Assembly: GCA_027533425.1 (NCBI GenBank)
Contig: JAPZUD010000004.1
Coordinates: 124,001-188,000, forward strand
Reading direction: 5' to 3'
DNA: 64,000 bases
Source of the DNA: Beijerinckiaceae bacterium
GTDB lineage: Bacteria > Pseudomonadota > Alphaproteobacteria > Rhizobiales > Beijerinckiaceae
Shown: piece by piece, positions 38,051 to 48,942 of the stretch
Numbering within the stretch: the first letter of the stretch is position 1
Layout of the letters: each line of letters starts with the position of its first letter
The notes under the pieces: model-generated
The model's input: the letters and a program-made list of their open reading frames with translations, nothing else
What the model was told of the DNA's origin: nothing
Database searches by the model: none
Program-made: the position numbers and the translations under genes

Positions 38051-38671
38051 TCAGGCCAGTTCCTTGCGCGAGGCGATCGTCGAATCCGCATTGAGGCGGT
38101 AGACAATCGGCACACCCGTCGCCAGTTCGCGCGCGATGATCGCCTCGCCGGACAGGCCTTCCATCGCCATGATCAGCGCGCGCAGCGAATTGCCATGCGC
38201 CGCCACCAGCACGCGCTTGCCGCCGAGCACCTGCGGCAGGATGCGGTGGATGTAATAGGGCAGCACGCGCGCCGCCGTGTCCTTGAGACTCTCGCCGCCG
38301 GGCGGCGGGATATCGTAGGAGCGACGCCAGATATGCACCTGCTCCTCGCCCCATTTGACGCGGGCATCATCCTTGTTCAGGCCGGACAGCTCGCCATAGT
38401 CGCGCTCGTTCAGCGCAATATCGCGGATCGTCTCCAGCCCGGGCTGGCCCAGCCCCTCGAGGATCAGGCGGCAGGTATGCTGTGCACGGCTGAGATCGGA
38501 AGTGAAGGCGATATCGAAGCCGATCCCCTCGGCCTTCAGCCGGACAGCCGCCGCCTTGGCTTCCTCGACACCCTGTGCCGTCAGGGCAGGGTCCTTCCAG
38601 CCGGTGAAGAGGTTCTTCAGGTTCCATTCGCTCTGGCCATGACGGCAGAGCACGAGCAGGCGATCAGACAT
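38051..38671 (-). CDS. gpmA: 2,3-bisphosphoglycerate-dependent phosphoglycerate mutase
   Basis: Interconverts 3- and 2-phosphoglycerate in glycolysis and gluconeogenesis. The 206-residue protein belongs to the histidine phosphatase superfamily: [10 protein letters not shown] with phospho-His11, [25 protein letters not shown] with the catalytic Glu, and [11 protein letters not shown] with the second His. It is the short alphaproteobacterial form. ATG 38671 has AAGGA eight bases before it; a TTG six bases further upstream is unlikely. It is downstream of dapB across 158 bases. Confidence 0.94.
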   Translation of the reverse strand: MSDRLLVLCRHGQSEWNLKNLFTGWKDPALTAQGVEEAKAAAVRLKAEGIGFDIAFTSDLSRAQHTCRLILEGLGQPGLETIRDIALNERDYGELSGLNKDDARVKWGEEQVHIWRRSYDIPPPGGESLKDTAARVLPYYIHRILPQVLGGKRVLVAAHGNSLRALIMAMEGLSGEAIIARELATGVPIVYRLNADSTIASRKELA

Positions 38672-38829
38672 CGGCAAATCCTTCGGCGAGAATGTCCCGG
38701 AACGCGGGCAACCGGGGGCAGGGCCACCTGGAGGCGGAATCCCGCCATCCGGGCACCCGGTTCTTGGGGCAAAAGCTCTTGGCGCGAAACCGGTCGGCTT
38801 TCAAGCCCTGCTTCCGGTGGGCGCCGTGT

Positions 38830-39645
38830 TCAGCCGGTCAGGCCGAGCACATCATCCATCGAGTAATGACCCGGTTTCCGGCCGAGGCCCCAGAGCGCGG
38901 CCTTGACGGCCCCCTGGGCGAACAGGCCGCGATCCTCGGCAATGTGGCGCAGTTCGAGCCTTTCGCCATTGCCGGCGAAGATCACGGTATGGTCGCCGAC
39001 CACCGTGCCGCCCCGCAGCGCCTGGAATCCGATCGTGCCGGCCTCGCGCGCGCCGGTATGGCCATCGCGCGCCCGGACCGACTGGCTCTTCAGATCGACC
39101 TGCCGGCCCGCGGCAGCGGCCTCGCCGAGCAGCAGGGCGGTGCCGGAGGGCGCATCCACCTTCATCCGGTGATGCATTTCCACGATCTCGATATCCCAGT
39201 CCGCCGCGAGCGAGGCTGCAGCCCGCCGGACCAGAGCGGCCAGCATGTTGACGCCCAGGCTGAAATTGCCCGAGCGGATGATCACCGCATGCCGCGCCGC
39301 GGCGTCGAGCCGGTCGAGATCGGTATCGGCAAGCCCTGTCGTGCCCACGACATGGACCAGCCGAGCCTGCGCGCTCAGCTCGGCAAAGCCGAACGTGGCC
39401 GCCGGCGCCGTGAAGTCGAGCACGCCCTGCGCCTTGACGAAGGCAGCGAGTGCGTCGCTGGTCACCGGGATGCCATTCGGCGTCAGTCCGGCCAGCACGC
39501 CGGAATCCTGCCCCAGCAGCGGCGAGGCCGCATGCTCGACGGCTGCATGCAACACGGTATCCGGGTTCTCGGTTACGGCCCGCACGAGGGCCCGGCCCAT
39601 CCGGCCGCCGGCCCCCACCACCACAAGGCGCATCGGTTCCGCCAT
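38830..39645 (-). CDS. dapB: 4-hydroxy-tetrahydrodipicolinate reductase
   Basis: NAD(P)H-dependent reduction in the diaminopimelate/lysine pathway, serving peptidoglycan and protein synthesis. The 271-residue protein has the dinucleotide motif [28 protein letters not shown], and the catalytic block [15 protein letters not shown] with the general-acid His and Lys. [28 protein letters not shown] at the end is typical. The start is ATG 39645, just after the DUF1330 stop; ATG 39633 is an alternative. Confidence 0.95.
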   Translation of the reverse strand: MAEPMRLVVVGAGGRMGRALVRAVTENPDTVLHAAVEHAASPLLGQDSGVLAGLTPNGIPVTSDALAAFVKAQGVLDFTAPAATFGFAELSAQARLVHVVGTTGLADTDLDRLDAAARHAVIIRSGNFSLGVNMLAALVRRAAASLAADWDIEIVEMHHRMKVDAPSGTALLLGEAAAAGRQVDLKSQSVRARDGHTGAREAGTIGFQALRGGTVVGDHTVIFAGNGERLELRHIAEDRGLFAQGAVKAALWGLGRKPGHYSMDDVLGLTG

Positions 39646-39649
39646 CACT

Positions 39650-39952
39650 TCAGCCCGCATAGCCCGGGCAGATCACGAGATCGATCTCGCCGACCTGGTC
39701 GAGATGGACCTTCGCCGCCTGGTATTCCGGCGAGTGGTAGCAGGCGATCGCCGTGTCGTAATCCGGGAATTCGACCACCACATTGTGCTTGCGCGGCTGC
39801 CCCTTGGCAACGAGGCCCGCCGGCCCGCGGACGATGAACCGGCCACCGTATTTCTCGAAGGCGATTACGTTGAGCGAGCGGTATTTCTGGTAGGCGTCAT
39901 CATTGCTGACGTCCACCCGGGCGATCCAGTAGGCCTTGGTTGCGGTGCCCAT
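39650..39952 (-). CDS. DUF1330 family protein, first copy
   Basis: A 100-residue single-domain ferredoxin-like (dimeric alpha-beta barrel) protein of the DUF1330 family, function unknown. Family features are [19 protein letters not shown], then [10 protein letters not shown] and the core [22 protein letters not shown]. It is a diverged paralogue of the next gene upstream, sharing the NVVxEF and SPEYxxA segments. The pair sits between pyrF and dapB with gaps of about 4-12 bases, so co-transcription is likely. No metabolic link can be deduced. Confidence 0.88.
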   Translation of the reverse strand: MGTATKAYWIARVDVSNDDAYQKYRSLNVIAFEKYGGRFIVRGPAGLVAKGQPRKHNVVVEFPDYDTAIACYHSPEYQAAKVHLDQVGEIDLVICPGYAG

Positions 39953-39963
39953 TCCGGCCTCCC

Positions 39964-40251
39964 TCAGACGCCTTCGACGATGACGAAATCACCGACGCTG
40001 ACCGGCCAGCGGAGCCGGCGGGCCTCGGTGTATTCGGGCGAGAAGAAATAGGCCTTCGCGGCGTCGAAACTCTCGAACTCGATCACGACATTGCGCGTCC
40101 GGCCTTCGCCCTCGACAATTTCGAACCGGCCGCCACGCGCCAGGAACGTGCCGCCATACTTCTTGATCGCCTCGCTCGCCTTGGCGGCATAGGCCTTGTA
40201 GGCTTCGGGATCATGCACCGAGACACGGCCGACAATATAGGCTTTGGGCAT
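39964..40251 (-). CDS. DUF1330 family protein, second copy
   Basis: A 95-residue DUF1330 protein with MPKAYIVGRVSVHDPEAYKAY, IKKYGGTFLARGG and NVVIEFESFDAAKAYFFSPEYTEAR. It is more typical of the family than its neighbour and probably the ancestral member of the tandem pair. DUF1330 proteins are small dimers of unknown activity. It begins 11 bases after pyrF; a GGAACC sequence gives only a weak ribosome site. Confidence 0.9.
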   Translation of the reverse strand: MPKAYIVGRVSVHDPEAYKAYAAKASEAIKKYGGTFLARGGRFEIVEGEGRTRNVVIEFESFDAAKAYFFSPEYTEARRLRWPVSVGDFVIVEGV

Positions 40252-40262
40252 GGCGGTTCCTT

Positions 40263-40955
40263 TCAGGCTGTAGCGGAAAGATCGTCGAGAATGCGGGCCA
40301 GGGCGGCAGCAGGATCGGCGGCGGCCGTGATCGGCCGCCCGATGACCAGATGGTCGGCGCCGGCGCGGATCGCATCACGCGGGGTCATGATGCGCTTCTG
40401 GTCGCCCACCGCATCGCCCGCGGGTCGGATCCCCGGCGTGACGAGCAGCAGGTCGGGCCCGACCGCGGCGCGGACAACGCCGATATCGGTGGCGGAGCAG
40501 ACCAGCCCGCCGATCCCGGCCTCCATCACCTGCCGTGCCCGGAGCGGCACCATCTCCGCGACGGGCCGGGCATAGCCGGCCTCGACGAGATCGGCATCAT
40601 CCATCGAGGTCAGAACCGAGACGCCCAGCACGGAAAGCGTGCTGCCAGCCGCGCCCTTGGCGGCGGCCCGCATCGTCTGCGGATAGGCATGCACTGTCAG
40701 GAACCGCGCGCCGAGGCCGGCGATCTGGCTCACGCCCTTTTCGATCGTGTTGGGAATGTCATGCAGCTTGAGATCGAGAAAGACATGCTTGCCGGCCGCG
40801 ATCAGGGTCTTGGCCAGCTCGATCCCGCCGACAAAGGCCAGCTCGTAGCCGATCTTGTAGAAACGGCCGGCATCGCCGAGCCTTTCGACCATGGCCGAGG
40901 CCGCCCGCGTATCCGGCAGGTCGAGGGCGATGATCACGCGGTCGCCGGGATGCAT
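40263..40955 (-). CDS. pyrF: Orotidine-5'-phosphate decarboxylase
   Basis: Last step of UMP synthesis. The 230-residue TIM barrel has ALDLPD at the start, the catalytic tetrad region [12 protein letters not shown] (Asp-x-Lys-x-x-Asp), VHAYP, and the phosphate loop TPGIRP with HLVIGRPIT at the end. ATG 40955 shares its A with the stop of the flavin reductase gene (TGATG); the longer frame lies inside that gene. Position beside dapB and DUF1330 genes is a common Rhizobiales order. Confidence 0.95.
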   Translation of the reverse strand: MHPGDRVIIALDLPDTRAASAMVERLGDAGRFYKIGYELAFVGGIELAKTLIAAGKHVFLDLKLHDIPNTIEKGVSQIAGLGARFLTVHAYPQTMRAAAKGAAGSTLSVLGVSVLTSMDDADLVEAGYARPVAEMVPLRARQVMEAGIGGLVCSATDIGVVRAAVGPDLLLVTPGIRPAGDAVGDQKRIMTPRDAIRAGADHLVIGRPITAAADPAAALARILDDLSATA

Positions 40956-41536
40956 CACAGGCCCTCCAGCCGCGGAACGGCGGCGCTTCGGCGACATTCC
41001 AGCACCAGCCGCTTCAGCGTGGCGTCGAGGAACTTGCTGGCGCCCTCGTCGGTCAGCCCGCCTTCGGCCGGCAGGACCTTGTTGGCGAAGGGCACCGAGG
41101 CCATGTCCGGAATGACCAGGGCGCCGAAGCCCAGTTCGAGCATCGTGCGGAACTGCGTCAGCGCGCGATAGCCGCCGCGCGCACCGGGCGAGGCCGCCCC
41201 GAGCGCCACCACCTTGCCGGCAAGGCCGGGCCCGTCCTTCCGGACCATGCTCACCCAGTCGAGTGCGTTCTTCAGCAGCGCCGGATAGCCGGAATTGTAT
41301 TCCGGGCAGGCGATGAAGAGCCCGTCATGCTCCAGCACCTGGCTGGTCAGCGCCCGGGCTGCGAAGGGCGGGTCAGCCCGGCCATCATCATCGGCGAAGG
41401 GCAGGGCATGATCCGCAAGCGAGAGCGCGGTCACCGTCACGCCCATCCCGGCCAGCCTTTGCGCGGCCACATCGGCCAGGCGCTGGTTCAGCGAGGCCGG
41501 GCGGGTGGAGCCGGAAAAGACGAGAATGGATGTCAT
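40955..41536 (-). CDS. NADPH-dependent FMN reductase family protein
   Basis: A 193-residue flavodoxin-like protein. [15 protein letters not shown] at residues 6-20 is the FMN phosphate loop, and [18 protein letters not shown] is the signature of the NADPH-dependent FMN/quinone/azo reductase group; [10 protein letters not shown] binds the isoalloxazine region. It may reduce quinones, chromate or free flavin; the substrate is not determinable here. It is the first gene of the leftward pyrF-DUF1330-dapB run and is divergent from the cysteine-synthase gene. Confidence 0.9.
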   Translation of the reverse strand: MTSILVFSGSTRPASLNQRLADVAAQRLAGMGVTVTALSLADHALPFADDDGRADPPFAARALTSQVLEHDGLFIACPEYNSGYPALLKNALDWVSMVRKDGPGLAGKVVALGAASPGARGGYRALTQFRTMLELGFGALVIPDMASVPFANKVLPAEGGLTDEGASKFLDATLKRLVLECRRSAAVPRLEGL

Positions 41537-41617
41537 GCCTGACCTCAGCCTTGTTGCCGCACGCTGCTGGCTTTAGAGGAAGGGGCAGGACTTGCAAGCC
41601 CCGCCCGGAGACGTCGA

Positions 41618-42652
41618 ATGATTTTTGATGGAATGGTCCCTGCGATCGGCAACACGCCGCTGATCCGGCTCAAGCGCGCCTCGGAGGAGACCGGCTGCAC
41701 GATTCTCGGCAAGGCGGAATTCCTCAATCCCGGCCAGTCGGTGAAGGACAGGGCCGCGCTCTTCATCCTGAAGGATGCCCTCGCGAAGGGGCTTGTCCGC
41801 CGTGGCGGCGTGGTGGTGGAGGGTACGGCCGGCAATACCGGGATCGGGCTCACCCTGGTCGGCAACACGCTCGGCCTGCGGACGGTGATCGTCATCCCCG
41901 ACAGCCAGAGCGAGGAGAAGAAGCTCGCCCTCAAGGCCGGCGGCGCCACCCTGATCGAAGTGCCGCCCGCGCCCTATTCCAACCCGAACAACTTCGTCCG
42001 CGTCTCCGGTCGTCTGGCCGAGCAGCTGGCAAAGACCGAGCCGAACGGCGCGGTCTGGGCCAACCAGTTCGACAATGTCGCCAACCGGCAGGCCCATATC
42101 GAGACGACCGGGCCGGAAATCCTCCGGGACCTTGACGGCAAGGTCGATGGCTTCATCTGCGCGGTCGGTTCCGGGGGCACGCTGGTCGGCACCGCAATGG
42201 CGCTGAAAGCCGCGCGCCCGGATGTCCGGATCGGCCTCGTCGATCCCCATGGCGCCGCGCTCTACAGCTACTACACCGAGGGTGTGCTCAAGGCCGAGGG
42301 CTCCTCGATCTCGGAAGGCATCGGACAGGGGCGCATCACGAGGAATCTCGAGGGGTTCACGCCGGATTTCGCCTGCCGCGTGCCGGATGAGGAAGCCCTC
42401 CGCATCGTCTACCAGCTGATCGAGGAGGAAGGGCTTGTCCTCGGCTCCTCGTCCGGCGTCAATGTCGCCGGCGCGATCCGCATGGCGCGCGAGATGGGCC
42501 CCGGCCACACGATCGTGACGATCCTCTGCGATTACGGCACGCGTTATGCCTCGCGGCTGTTCAACCCGGAGTTCCTGCGCGGAAAGAACCTGCCGGTGCC
42601 GGCTTGGCTGGAGCGCGCGGCCAGCATTACCGCGCCGCTCGAGACGCCCTGA
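41618..42652 (+). CDS. Cysteine synthase A family PLP enzyme
   Basis: A fold-type II PLP enzyme of 344 residues. Lys43 in NPGQSVKDRA is the cofactor lysine, GTAGNTGIG binds substrate, and GSGGTLVGTA binds PLP phosphate. These fit O-acetylserine sulfhydrylase (CysK), making cysteine from O-acetylserine and sulfide. The protein is longer by about 30 residues than E. coli CysK, resembling the alphaproteobacterial subgroup, so related activities (for example cystathionine-beta-synthase-like) are not excluded. GGAG precedes ATG 41618. It stands alone between divergent and convergent neighbours. Confidence 0.88.
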   Translation: MIFDGMVPAIGNTPLIRLKRASEETGCTILGKAEFLNPGQSVKDRAALFILKDALAKGLVRRGGVVVEGTAGNTGIGLTLVGNTLGLRTVIVIPDSQSEEKKLALKAGGATLIEVPPAPYSNPNNFVRVSGRLAEQLAKTEPNGAVWANQFDNVANRQAHIETTGPEILRDLDGKVDGFICAVGSGGTLVGTAMALKAARPDVRIGLVDPHGAALYSYYTEGVLKAEGSSISEGIGQGRITRNLEGFTPDFACRVPDEEALRIVYQLIEEEGLVLGSSSGVNVAGAIRMAREMGPGHTIVTILCDYGTRYASRLFNPEFLRGKNLPVPAWLERAASITAPLETP

Positions 42653-42662
42653 CCGCCGGGGC

Positions 42663-43256
42663 TCAGGCGTCTTCGTCCTTGCGATAGACCCAGACCCGGG
42701 CCGGCGGCAGGTTGAGCCAGACGCGCGGGCTGACCTCGACATCGAAATCCCGGTTGCGGAGCGGGATCGGCGAGACCGTGGCATAGGTGAACTGGATGAA
42801 GGGCGCGCCCGGCTGCATCAGCTTGAAGCTCGTCTGCAGCAGGTTGGTCCGCTGGATTTCCGGCCGCGTGAAAAGCGGCAATGACGAGACAACCGCCGCT
42901 GCCCGCTCCATCAGCGGGCCGAGAGTCGCCTGAAGCCGATAGGCATCGCCCTCGATGATTGTCGCCTTCGGGAAGCGCTTGTGCAGCAGCCGGCAGAAAT
43001 CCGGGTTGAACTCCACAAGGATGAGCCGCTCTTCCGCCACGCCGTGGCGGATCAGCGCCTCGGTCACAGGGCCCGTGCCCGGACCGAGCTCGATCACCGG
43101 ACCGGGGACCGTCACGTCGACATAGCGCGCCATGGTTCGGGCCAGCTGCTTGCCCGAGGGCGAGACAGCACCGGTGATCAGGGGGCGGTCGAACCAGGAT
43201 TTCAGGAATCGCGCCTCGTCCTGCAACTGCACGTCAAGTGCAAGGCGCTTGGCCAT
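42663..43256 (-). CDS. Class I SAM-dependent methyltransferase, probable phospholipid N-methyltransferase (PmtA type)
   Basis: A 197-residue methyltransferase with SAM motif VIELGPGTGPVTEAL, acidic post-I residue in LILVEFNPDF, and VSSLPLFTRP as motif IV. The N-terminal RFLKSWFDRPLITGAVSPSGKQLARTMARYV matches Rhizobiales PmtA proteins, which methylate phosphatidylethanolamine toward phosphatidylcholine on the membrane. I chose ATG 43256; a TTG at 43316 with AGGA nine bases before it would add 20 residues. Downstream of dnaJ on the same strand. Activity is inferred from family resemblance. Confidence 0.82.
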   Translation of the reverse strand: MAKRLALDVQLQDEARFLKSWFDRPLITGAVSPSGKQLARTMARYVDVTVPGPVIELGPGTGPVTEALIRHGVAEERLILVEFNPDFCRLLHKRFPKATIIEGDAYRLQATLGPLMERAAAVVSSLPLFTRPEIQRTNLLQTSFKLMQPGAPFIQFTYATVSPIPLRNRDFDVEVSPRVWLNLPPARVWVYRKDEDA

Positions 43257-43420
43257 TTTCTGCCCGGACCGGCGGAAACCGCCGAACGGTGCCAAGGGGC
43301 TGTTCTGTCCCGACAAGGTTTTTTCCTGTTACTGACGCGACCAAGGAACCGGCCGTATATGACGAAAGACGGTGTCGGTTTCAAGACCACCCGGCTCAGC
43401 ATCCGGCCGGACGGGCGCTG

Positions 43421-44566
43421 TCAGTTCGGCGTGCCGCCGAAGAAATCCTTCACGCGGGCAAAAAACCCGGCTGATTCAGGGCTCGTTTCTTTCGAGGAGG
43501 CATTCTCGAATTCAGCCAGCAACTCACGCTGCCGCTTCGTCAGGTTCTGCGGAGTTTCCACCACAGCCTGGACATAGAGATCGCCCATTTCCTTCGAGCG
43601 AAGGATCGGCATCCCCTTGTTCCGAAGGCGGAATTGCTTGCCGGACTGCGTCCCTTCGGGGATGCGGATCCGCGCCTCGCTGCCATCCAGCGTCGGCACG
43701 GCGACTTCCGTGCCCAGGGCTGCTGCCACCATCGAGATCGGCACGCGGCAGAAAAGATCGGCACCGTCGCGGCTGTAGAAGCCATGCGGCTTCACCGACA
43801 GGAAAATATAGAGATCGCCCGACGGCGCACCGCGCATCCCGGCCTCGCCCTCGCCGGCAAGGCGGATCCGCGTGCCATCTTCCACGCCAGCCGGCACATT
43901 GACCGACAGCGTCCGCTCCCGCGTGACGCGGCCCGCGCCACCGCAGCTCCGGCAGGGATCCTCGATCACCTCGCCGCGCCCGCCGCAGGTCGGGCAGGTC
44001 CGCTCGATCGAGAAGAAACCCTGTGTCGCCCGGACGCGTCCCGCGCCGCCGCAGGTGCCGCAGGTCTTGGGCTTGGAACCCGGCTTCGCGCCGGTGCCCG
44101 AACAGGCCTCGCAGGTGATCGCGGTCGGCACCTTCACCGTCGCGTTCTTGCCCTTGTAGGCCTCTTCCAGCGTGATCTCGAGATTGTAGCGCAGGTCTGC
44201 GCCGCGCTCGCGGCCACGCCCGCCGCCGCGCCGGCCGCCGCCGCCGCCGAATACATCGCCGAAAATATCCTCGAAAATGTCGCTCATCGACGAGGCAAAG
44301 TCCGGCCCGAACCCGCCGGGTCCGCCCGGGCCGCCACCGCCTTCGAAGGCCTGATGGCCGAACCGGTCATAGGCGCCGCGCTTCTGGGGATCCGAGAGGA
44401 TCTGGTAGGCCTCGTTCAGCTCCTTGAACTTGCGCTCGGCTTCCGCATCGCCCGGGTTCTTGTCCGGGTGATATTGCATCGCCAGCTTGCGGAAGGCGCT
44501 TTTCAGCGCGGCGTCATCCGCATTTTTCGGAACGCCCAGAACCTCGTAATAGTCACGCTTGGCCAT
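43421..44566 (-). CDS. dnaJ: Chaperone protein DnaJ
   Basis: Hsp40 co-chaperone that delivers substrates to DnaK and triggers ATP hydrolysis. The 381-residue protein is a full type I DnaJ: J domain 1-70 with HPD at 33-35, a Gly/Phe-rich linker, and four zinc-binding repeats ([32 protein letters not shown]). The C-terminal substrate domains follow. It lies 92 bases downstream of dnaK and probably shares its heat-shock promoter, with a stem-loop between. Confidence 0.97.
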   Translation of the reverse strand: MAKRDYYEVLGVPKNADDAALKSAFRKLAMQYHPDKNPGDAEAERKFKELNEAYQILSDPQKRGAYDRFGHQAFEGGGGPGGPGGFGPDFASSMSDIFEDIFGDVFGGGGGRRGGGRGRERGADLRYNLEITLEEAYKGKNATVKVPTAITCEACSGTGAKPGSKPKTCGTCGGAGRVRATQGFFSIERTCPTCGGRGEVIEDPCRSCGGAGRVTRERTLSVNVPAGVEDGTRIRLAGEGEAGMRGAPSGDLYIFLSVKPHGFYSRDGADLFCRVPISMVAAALGTEVAVPTLDGSEARIRIPEGTQSGKQFRLRNKGMPILRSKEMGDLYVQAVVETPQNLTKRQRELLAEFENASSKETSPESAGFFARVKDFFGGTPN

Positions 44567-44622
44567 GCGTATGGCTCCAGATCAGGCGGGAAGGAGCCCG
44601 GCGGCGGGCCGGGCGATCCGGA

Positions 44623-44653
44623 AGGAAGGGCTGCCGCACTGGCAGCCCTTCCT
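44623..44653 (-). other. 13-bp stem-loop between dnaK and dnaJ
   Basis: AGGAAGGGCTGCC at 44623-44635 pairs perfectly with GGCAGCCCTTCCT at 44641-44653 across a 5-base loop, starting six bases after the dnaK stop. No U-run follows on the minus strand, so partial termination or mRNA processing/stabilisation is more likely than full termination. Confidence 0.6.
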
Positions 44654-44658
44654 CGACA

Positions 44659-46575
<1,917 letters not shown>

Positions 46576-46702
46576 GACGAGCCCCTCTCGAGCGAGCGTT
46601 CGGTTCATCGCATCCCGGAGCGATGCGCGAACCTTGCCAATTGCGGTTAACGTTTCGTGACTGGGAGCGGTTTTCCCTGCCCGCTCGCGGCCTCATGCAG
46701 CG

Positions 46703-46731
46703 ATATAGGAACCGCCATTTGCCCCCACAAG
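46703..46731 (-). promoter_or_regulatory. Heat-shock (sigma-32) promoter of dnaK
   Basis: On the minus strand CTTG (46731-46728) is followed after 18 bases by CCTATAT (46709-46703). This fits the alphaproteobacterial RpoH consensus CTTG-N17/18-CYTATNT exactly in both boxes. It lies in the only sizeable gap upstream of dnaK, giving a leader of about 120 bases. Confidence 0.7.
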
Positions 46732-46750
46732 GGTGGGTGACGCCAAAATG

Positions 46751-47386
46751 TCACAATCCGATCTCCTCCGGGCTCCGCCCCGGCCGCCGCCGGTAAACGG
46801 GAAGCCGCCAGCGGAACCGGATGGCGAGGGCGCGCAGCACGAAGGCCAGCGCCACGCCGAACAGGATGGCATAGTCCCGCGGCAGGAATTCCAGCCCGAG
46901 CAGGTAGCCCGCCGAGCCGAGAAAGGCGGCCGTCGCATAGATTTCCCCGCGCATGATCACCGGGCTCTCCGCCCCCATCATGTCGCGGATGAAGCCGCCG
47001 ACAACGGCCGTCATCACGCCGCAGGTCACCGCCACGAGGAAGCCATGCCCGAGCGCGGCCTCGGCGCCGAGCACGCAGAACACCGCCATGCCGGCTGCAT
47101 CCAGCCAGAGCAGCAGCCGCAACCGCGAATCTGGAAGATGGGCGAGGAAGAAGGTGGCGGCCGAGGCGGCCGCGCAGACCAGCAGATAGGCCGGCTCCTT
47201 CACCCAGAATACCGGCACCGCACCGAGAACCAGATCACGGAAGGTGCCGCCGCCGATTCCGGTCACGGTGCCGAAGAAGATGAAGGCGACGATGTCCATT
47301 TCCTTGCGCGAGGCGACAAGCGCGCCCGAAATCGCGAAGACGACAACGCCGATCCAGCCGATAAGGGTCACGATATCCAGGATCAT
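46751..47386 (-). CDS. TRIC-type (UPF0126) cation channel family membrane protein
   Basis: A 211-residue integral membrane protein with about seven hydrophobic segments and two copies of the family motif, GIGGGTFRD (first half) and VVGGFIRDMM (second half), giving the inverted-repeat topology of prokaryotic TRIC channels, which conduct monovalent cations. Physiological role here is unknown. Start ATG 47386 is preferred by the family (MILDIVTLIGW); ATG 47401 adds five residues, and neither has a good ribosome site. The C-terminal tail is basic. Confidence 0.87.
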   Translation of the reverse strand: MILDIVTLIGWIGVVVFAISGALVASRKEMDIVAFIFFGTVTGIGGGTFRDLVLGAVPVFWVKEPAYLLVCAAASAATFFLAHLPDSRLRLLLWLDAAGMAVFCVLGAEAALGHGFLVAVTCGVMTAVVGGFIRDMMGAESPVIMRGEIYATAAFLGSAGYLLGLEFLPRDYAILFGVALAFVLRALAIRFRWRLPVYRRRPGRSPEEIGL

Positions 47387-47434
47387 GCCGCGTTGTGGCA
47401 TGCCCGCGCGGGTCTGACAAATGGCCCGGGGGGT

Positions 47435-48316
47435 TCAGCAATCCTGCCGGATTGCCTGCGCCGCTTCCCAGCCGAGCATCGCCCGCTTGCGCGTCAGGCC
47501 CCAGTGATAGCCGGTCAGCGCCCCGGATTTGCCGACGACGCGGTGACAGGGCACGACGAAGGAAATCGGGTTCCTGCCCACAGCCGCGCCGACGGCCCGT
47601 GCCGCCTTCGGATTGTCGAGTTCCGCCGCGATCGAGGAATAGGTGGTCGCGCGCCCCATCGGAATGCGCAGCAGCGTCTGCCAGACCCGGATCTCGAAAT
47701 CCGTGCCGATCAGGAACACGTTCAGGGGCTGGTCCGGCTGCCAGGCCTCCTCGGCGAAGATCCGGCGGGCGAAAGGCGCGATCCTTGCTGCATCCCGCTC
47801 ATAGGTGGCATTCGGCCAGCGCCTGCGCATATCCTCGAAAGCTGCGGCCTCGCCGCCCTCGTCGCAGAAGGCGAGACCGCACAGGCCACGATCATTGATC
47901 ATCGGCAGTGCAATGCCGAAGGGCGAGGGCACGAAATCATAGGTGATCCGCAGGCCCGCACCGCCATTCTTGTACTCGCCTGGAGACATCGCCTCATGCG
48001 TGACGAAAAGATCATGCAGCCGTGACGGACCTGACATGCCGACCTCGAGGGAGCAGTCGAGCAGCGGCATGCCCTCATCAAGCAGGCGCTTCGCGTTGTC
48101 GAGTGTCACCGCCTGCAGGAAAGCCTTGGGCGTGAGCCCGCACCAGCGTCGGAACAGGGCGGTCAGGTCGCCAGGGGAAAGGCCGATCGACGCGGCAATC
48201 TCATCGATCCCGGGCTGGTGCCGGCTGGCCTCGGTGATGAACCGGAGTGCCCGCTGAACGAGCGCATAATCCGTGGCGGCCTGGGAGCCGGGCAATCCGG
48301 CGAGACGATCGAGCAT
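47435..48316 (-). CDS. Ada-like protein: AraC-type DNA-binding domain plus O6-methylguanine-DNA methyltransferase
   Basis: A 293-residue two-domain protein. Residues about 15-115 are an AraC-type helix-turn-helix (IAASIGLSPGDLTALFRRWCGLTP). Residues 120-293 are an alkyltransferase with the suicide cysteine Cys257 in VVPCHRVV and the helix ARAVGAAVGRNP. The N-terminal Ada domain that repairs methylphosphotriesters and converts E. coli Ada to an activator is missing. So it can repair O6-methylguanine, but methylation-dependent activation of the classical kind is unlikely. GAGG-like sequence precedes ATG 48316. Confidence 0.9.
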   Translation of the reverse strand: MLDRLAGLPGSQAATDYALVQRALRFITEASRHQPGIDEIAASIGLSPGDLTALFRRWCGLTPKAFLQAVTLDNAKRLLDEGMPLLDCSLEVGMSGPSRLHDLFVTHEAMSPGEYKNGGAGLRITYDFVPSPFGIALPMINDRGLCGLAFCDEGGEAAAFEDMRRRWPNATYERDAARIAPFARRIFAEEAWQPDQPLNVFLIGTDFEIRVWQTLLRIPMGRATTYSSIAAELDNPKAARAVGAAVGRNPISFVVPCHRVVGKSGALTGYHWGLTRKRAMLGWEAAQAIRQDC

Positions 48317-48372
48317 GGCAAACCTCCATGCCGGTCAATCTAGGCGCGGAACGGCCCGGCCACCACCCGATT

Positions 48373-48879
48373 TCATGCCGACCAGCGGCGCGACCGGGCG
48401 AGAGCCTCCTGGAAATCGGCGGCGAATTCGGCCCGCTCGTCTGGGCCGAGCATGCTGGCGATCTCCACGCGGGAGCGGCCCTGCACCAAGGCCAGCCGTT
48501 CGATCCCGAATTCCGGATGCTCTTTCTTCTCGAGCCGCGTCCAGAGCGGGTTGAACCGGATCTCGCGGACTGTGCCGCGCCAGCTCACAGAGCGGAACAG
48601 CAACTCGATCTGCGAAAGGACAATCTGCTCATAGGCCCGCGCCGTGGCGTTATGGTAGCGAAAGGCCGCATAGATCAGCGCGACATCGAGCCCCATGAAG
48701 CCGGCGATGGGCCATGCGCCGAGAATGAGGAACGGAATCGATACCGCGAGGCCGACCAATCCGACAAAACCCATCACCCAGGCGAGCCCGTTCCGCGACA
48801 GCGAACGATGCGGATGCAGCGTTGCCTCGAAGAGCGGCGCTTCAAGCGGTGAAATCGGGTCGTTCGGGGGTGTGGTCAC
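48373..48879 (-). CDS. DUF2244 family membrane protein
   Basis: A 168-residue protein with two adjacent membrane helices (about 32-52 and 54-72), then a soluble C-terminal domain with WRGTVREIRFNPLWTRLE and a SRVEIASMLGPDERAEFA segment. This is the DUF2244 family of alphaproteobacteria, often found beside nth, as here (divergent, 63 bases). The function is unknown. It resembles a small anchored PH-like domain protein, but that is only a guess. Confidence 0.82.
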   Translation of the reverse strand: MTTPPNDPISPLEAPLFEATLHPHRSLSRNGLAWVMGFVGLVGLAVSIPFLILGAWPIAGFMGLDVALIYAAFRYHNATARAYEQIVLSQIELLFRSVSWRGTVREIRFNPLWTRLEKKEHPEFGIERLALVQGRSRVEIASMLGPDERAEFAADFQEALARSRRWSA

Positions 48880-48942
48880 GCTAGGTTTCCTCCCGGGCCT
48901 GCTCTAGAAAAGCGGGCCAATCCCGAGGAAAATCAACCCGTC

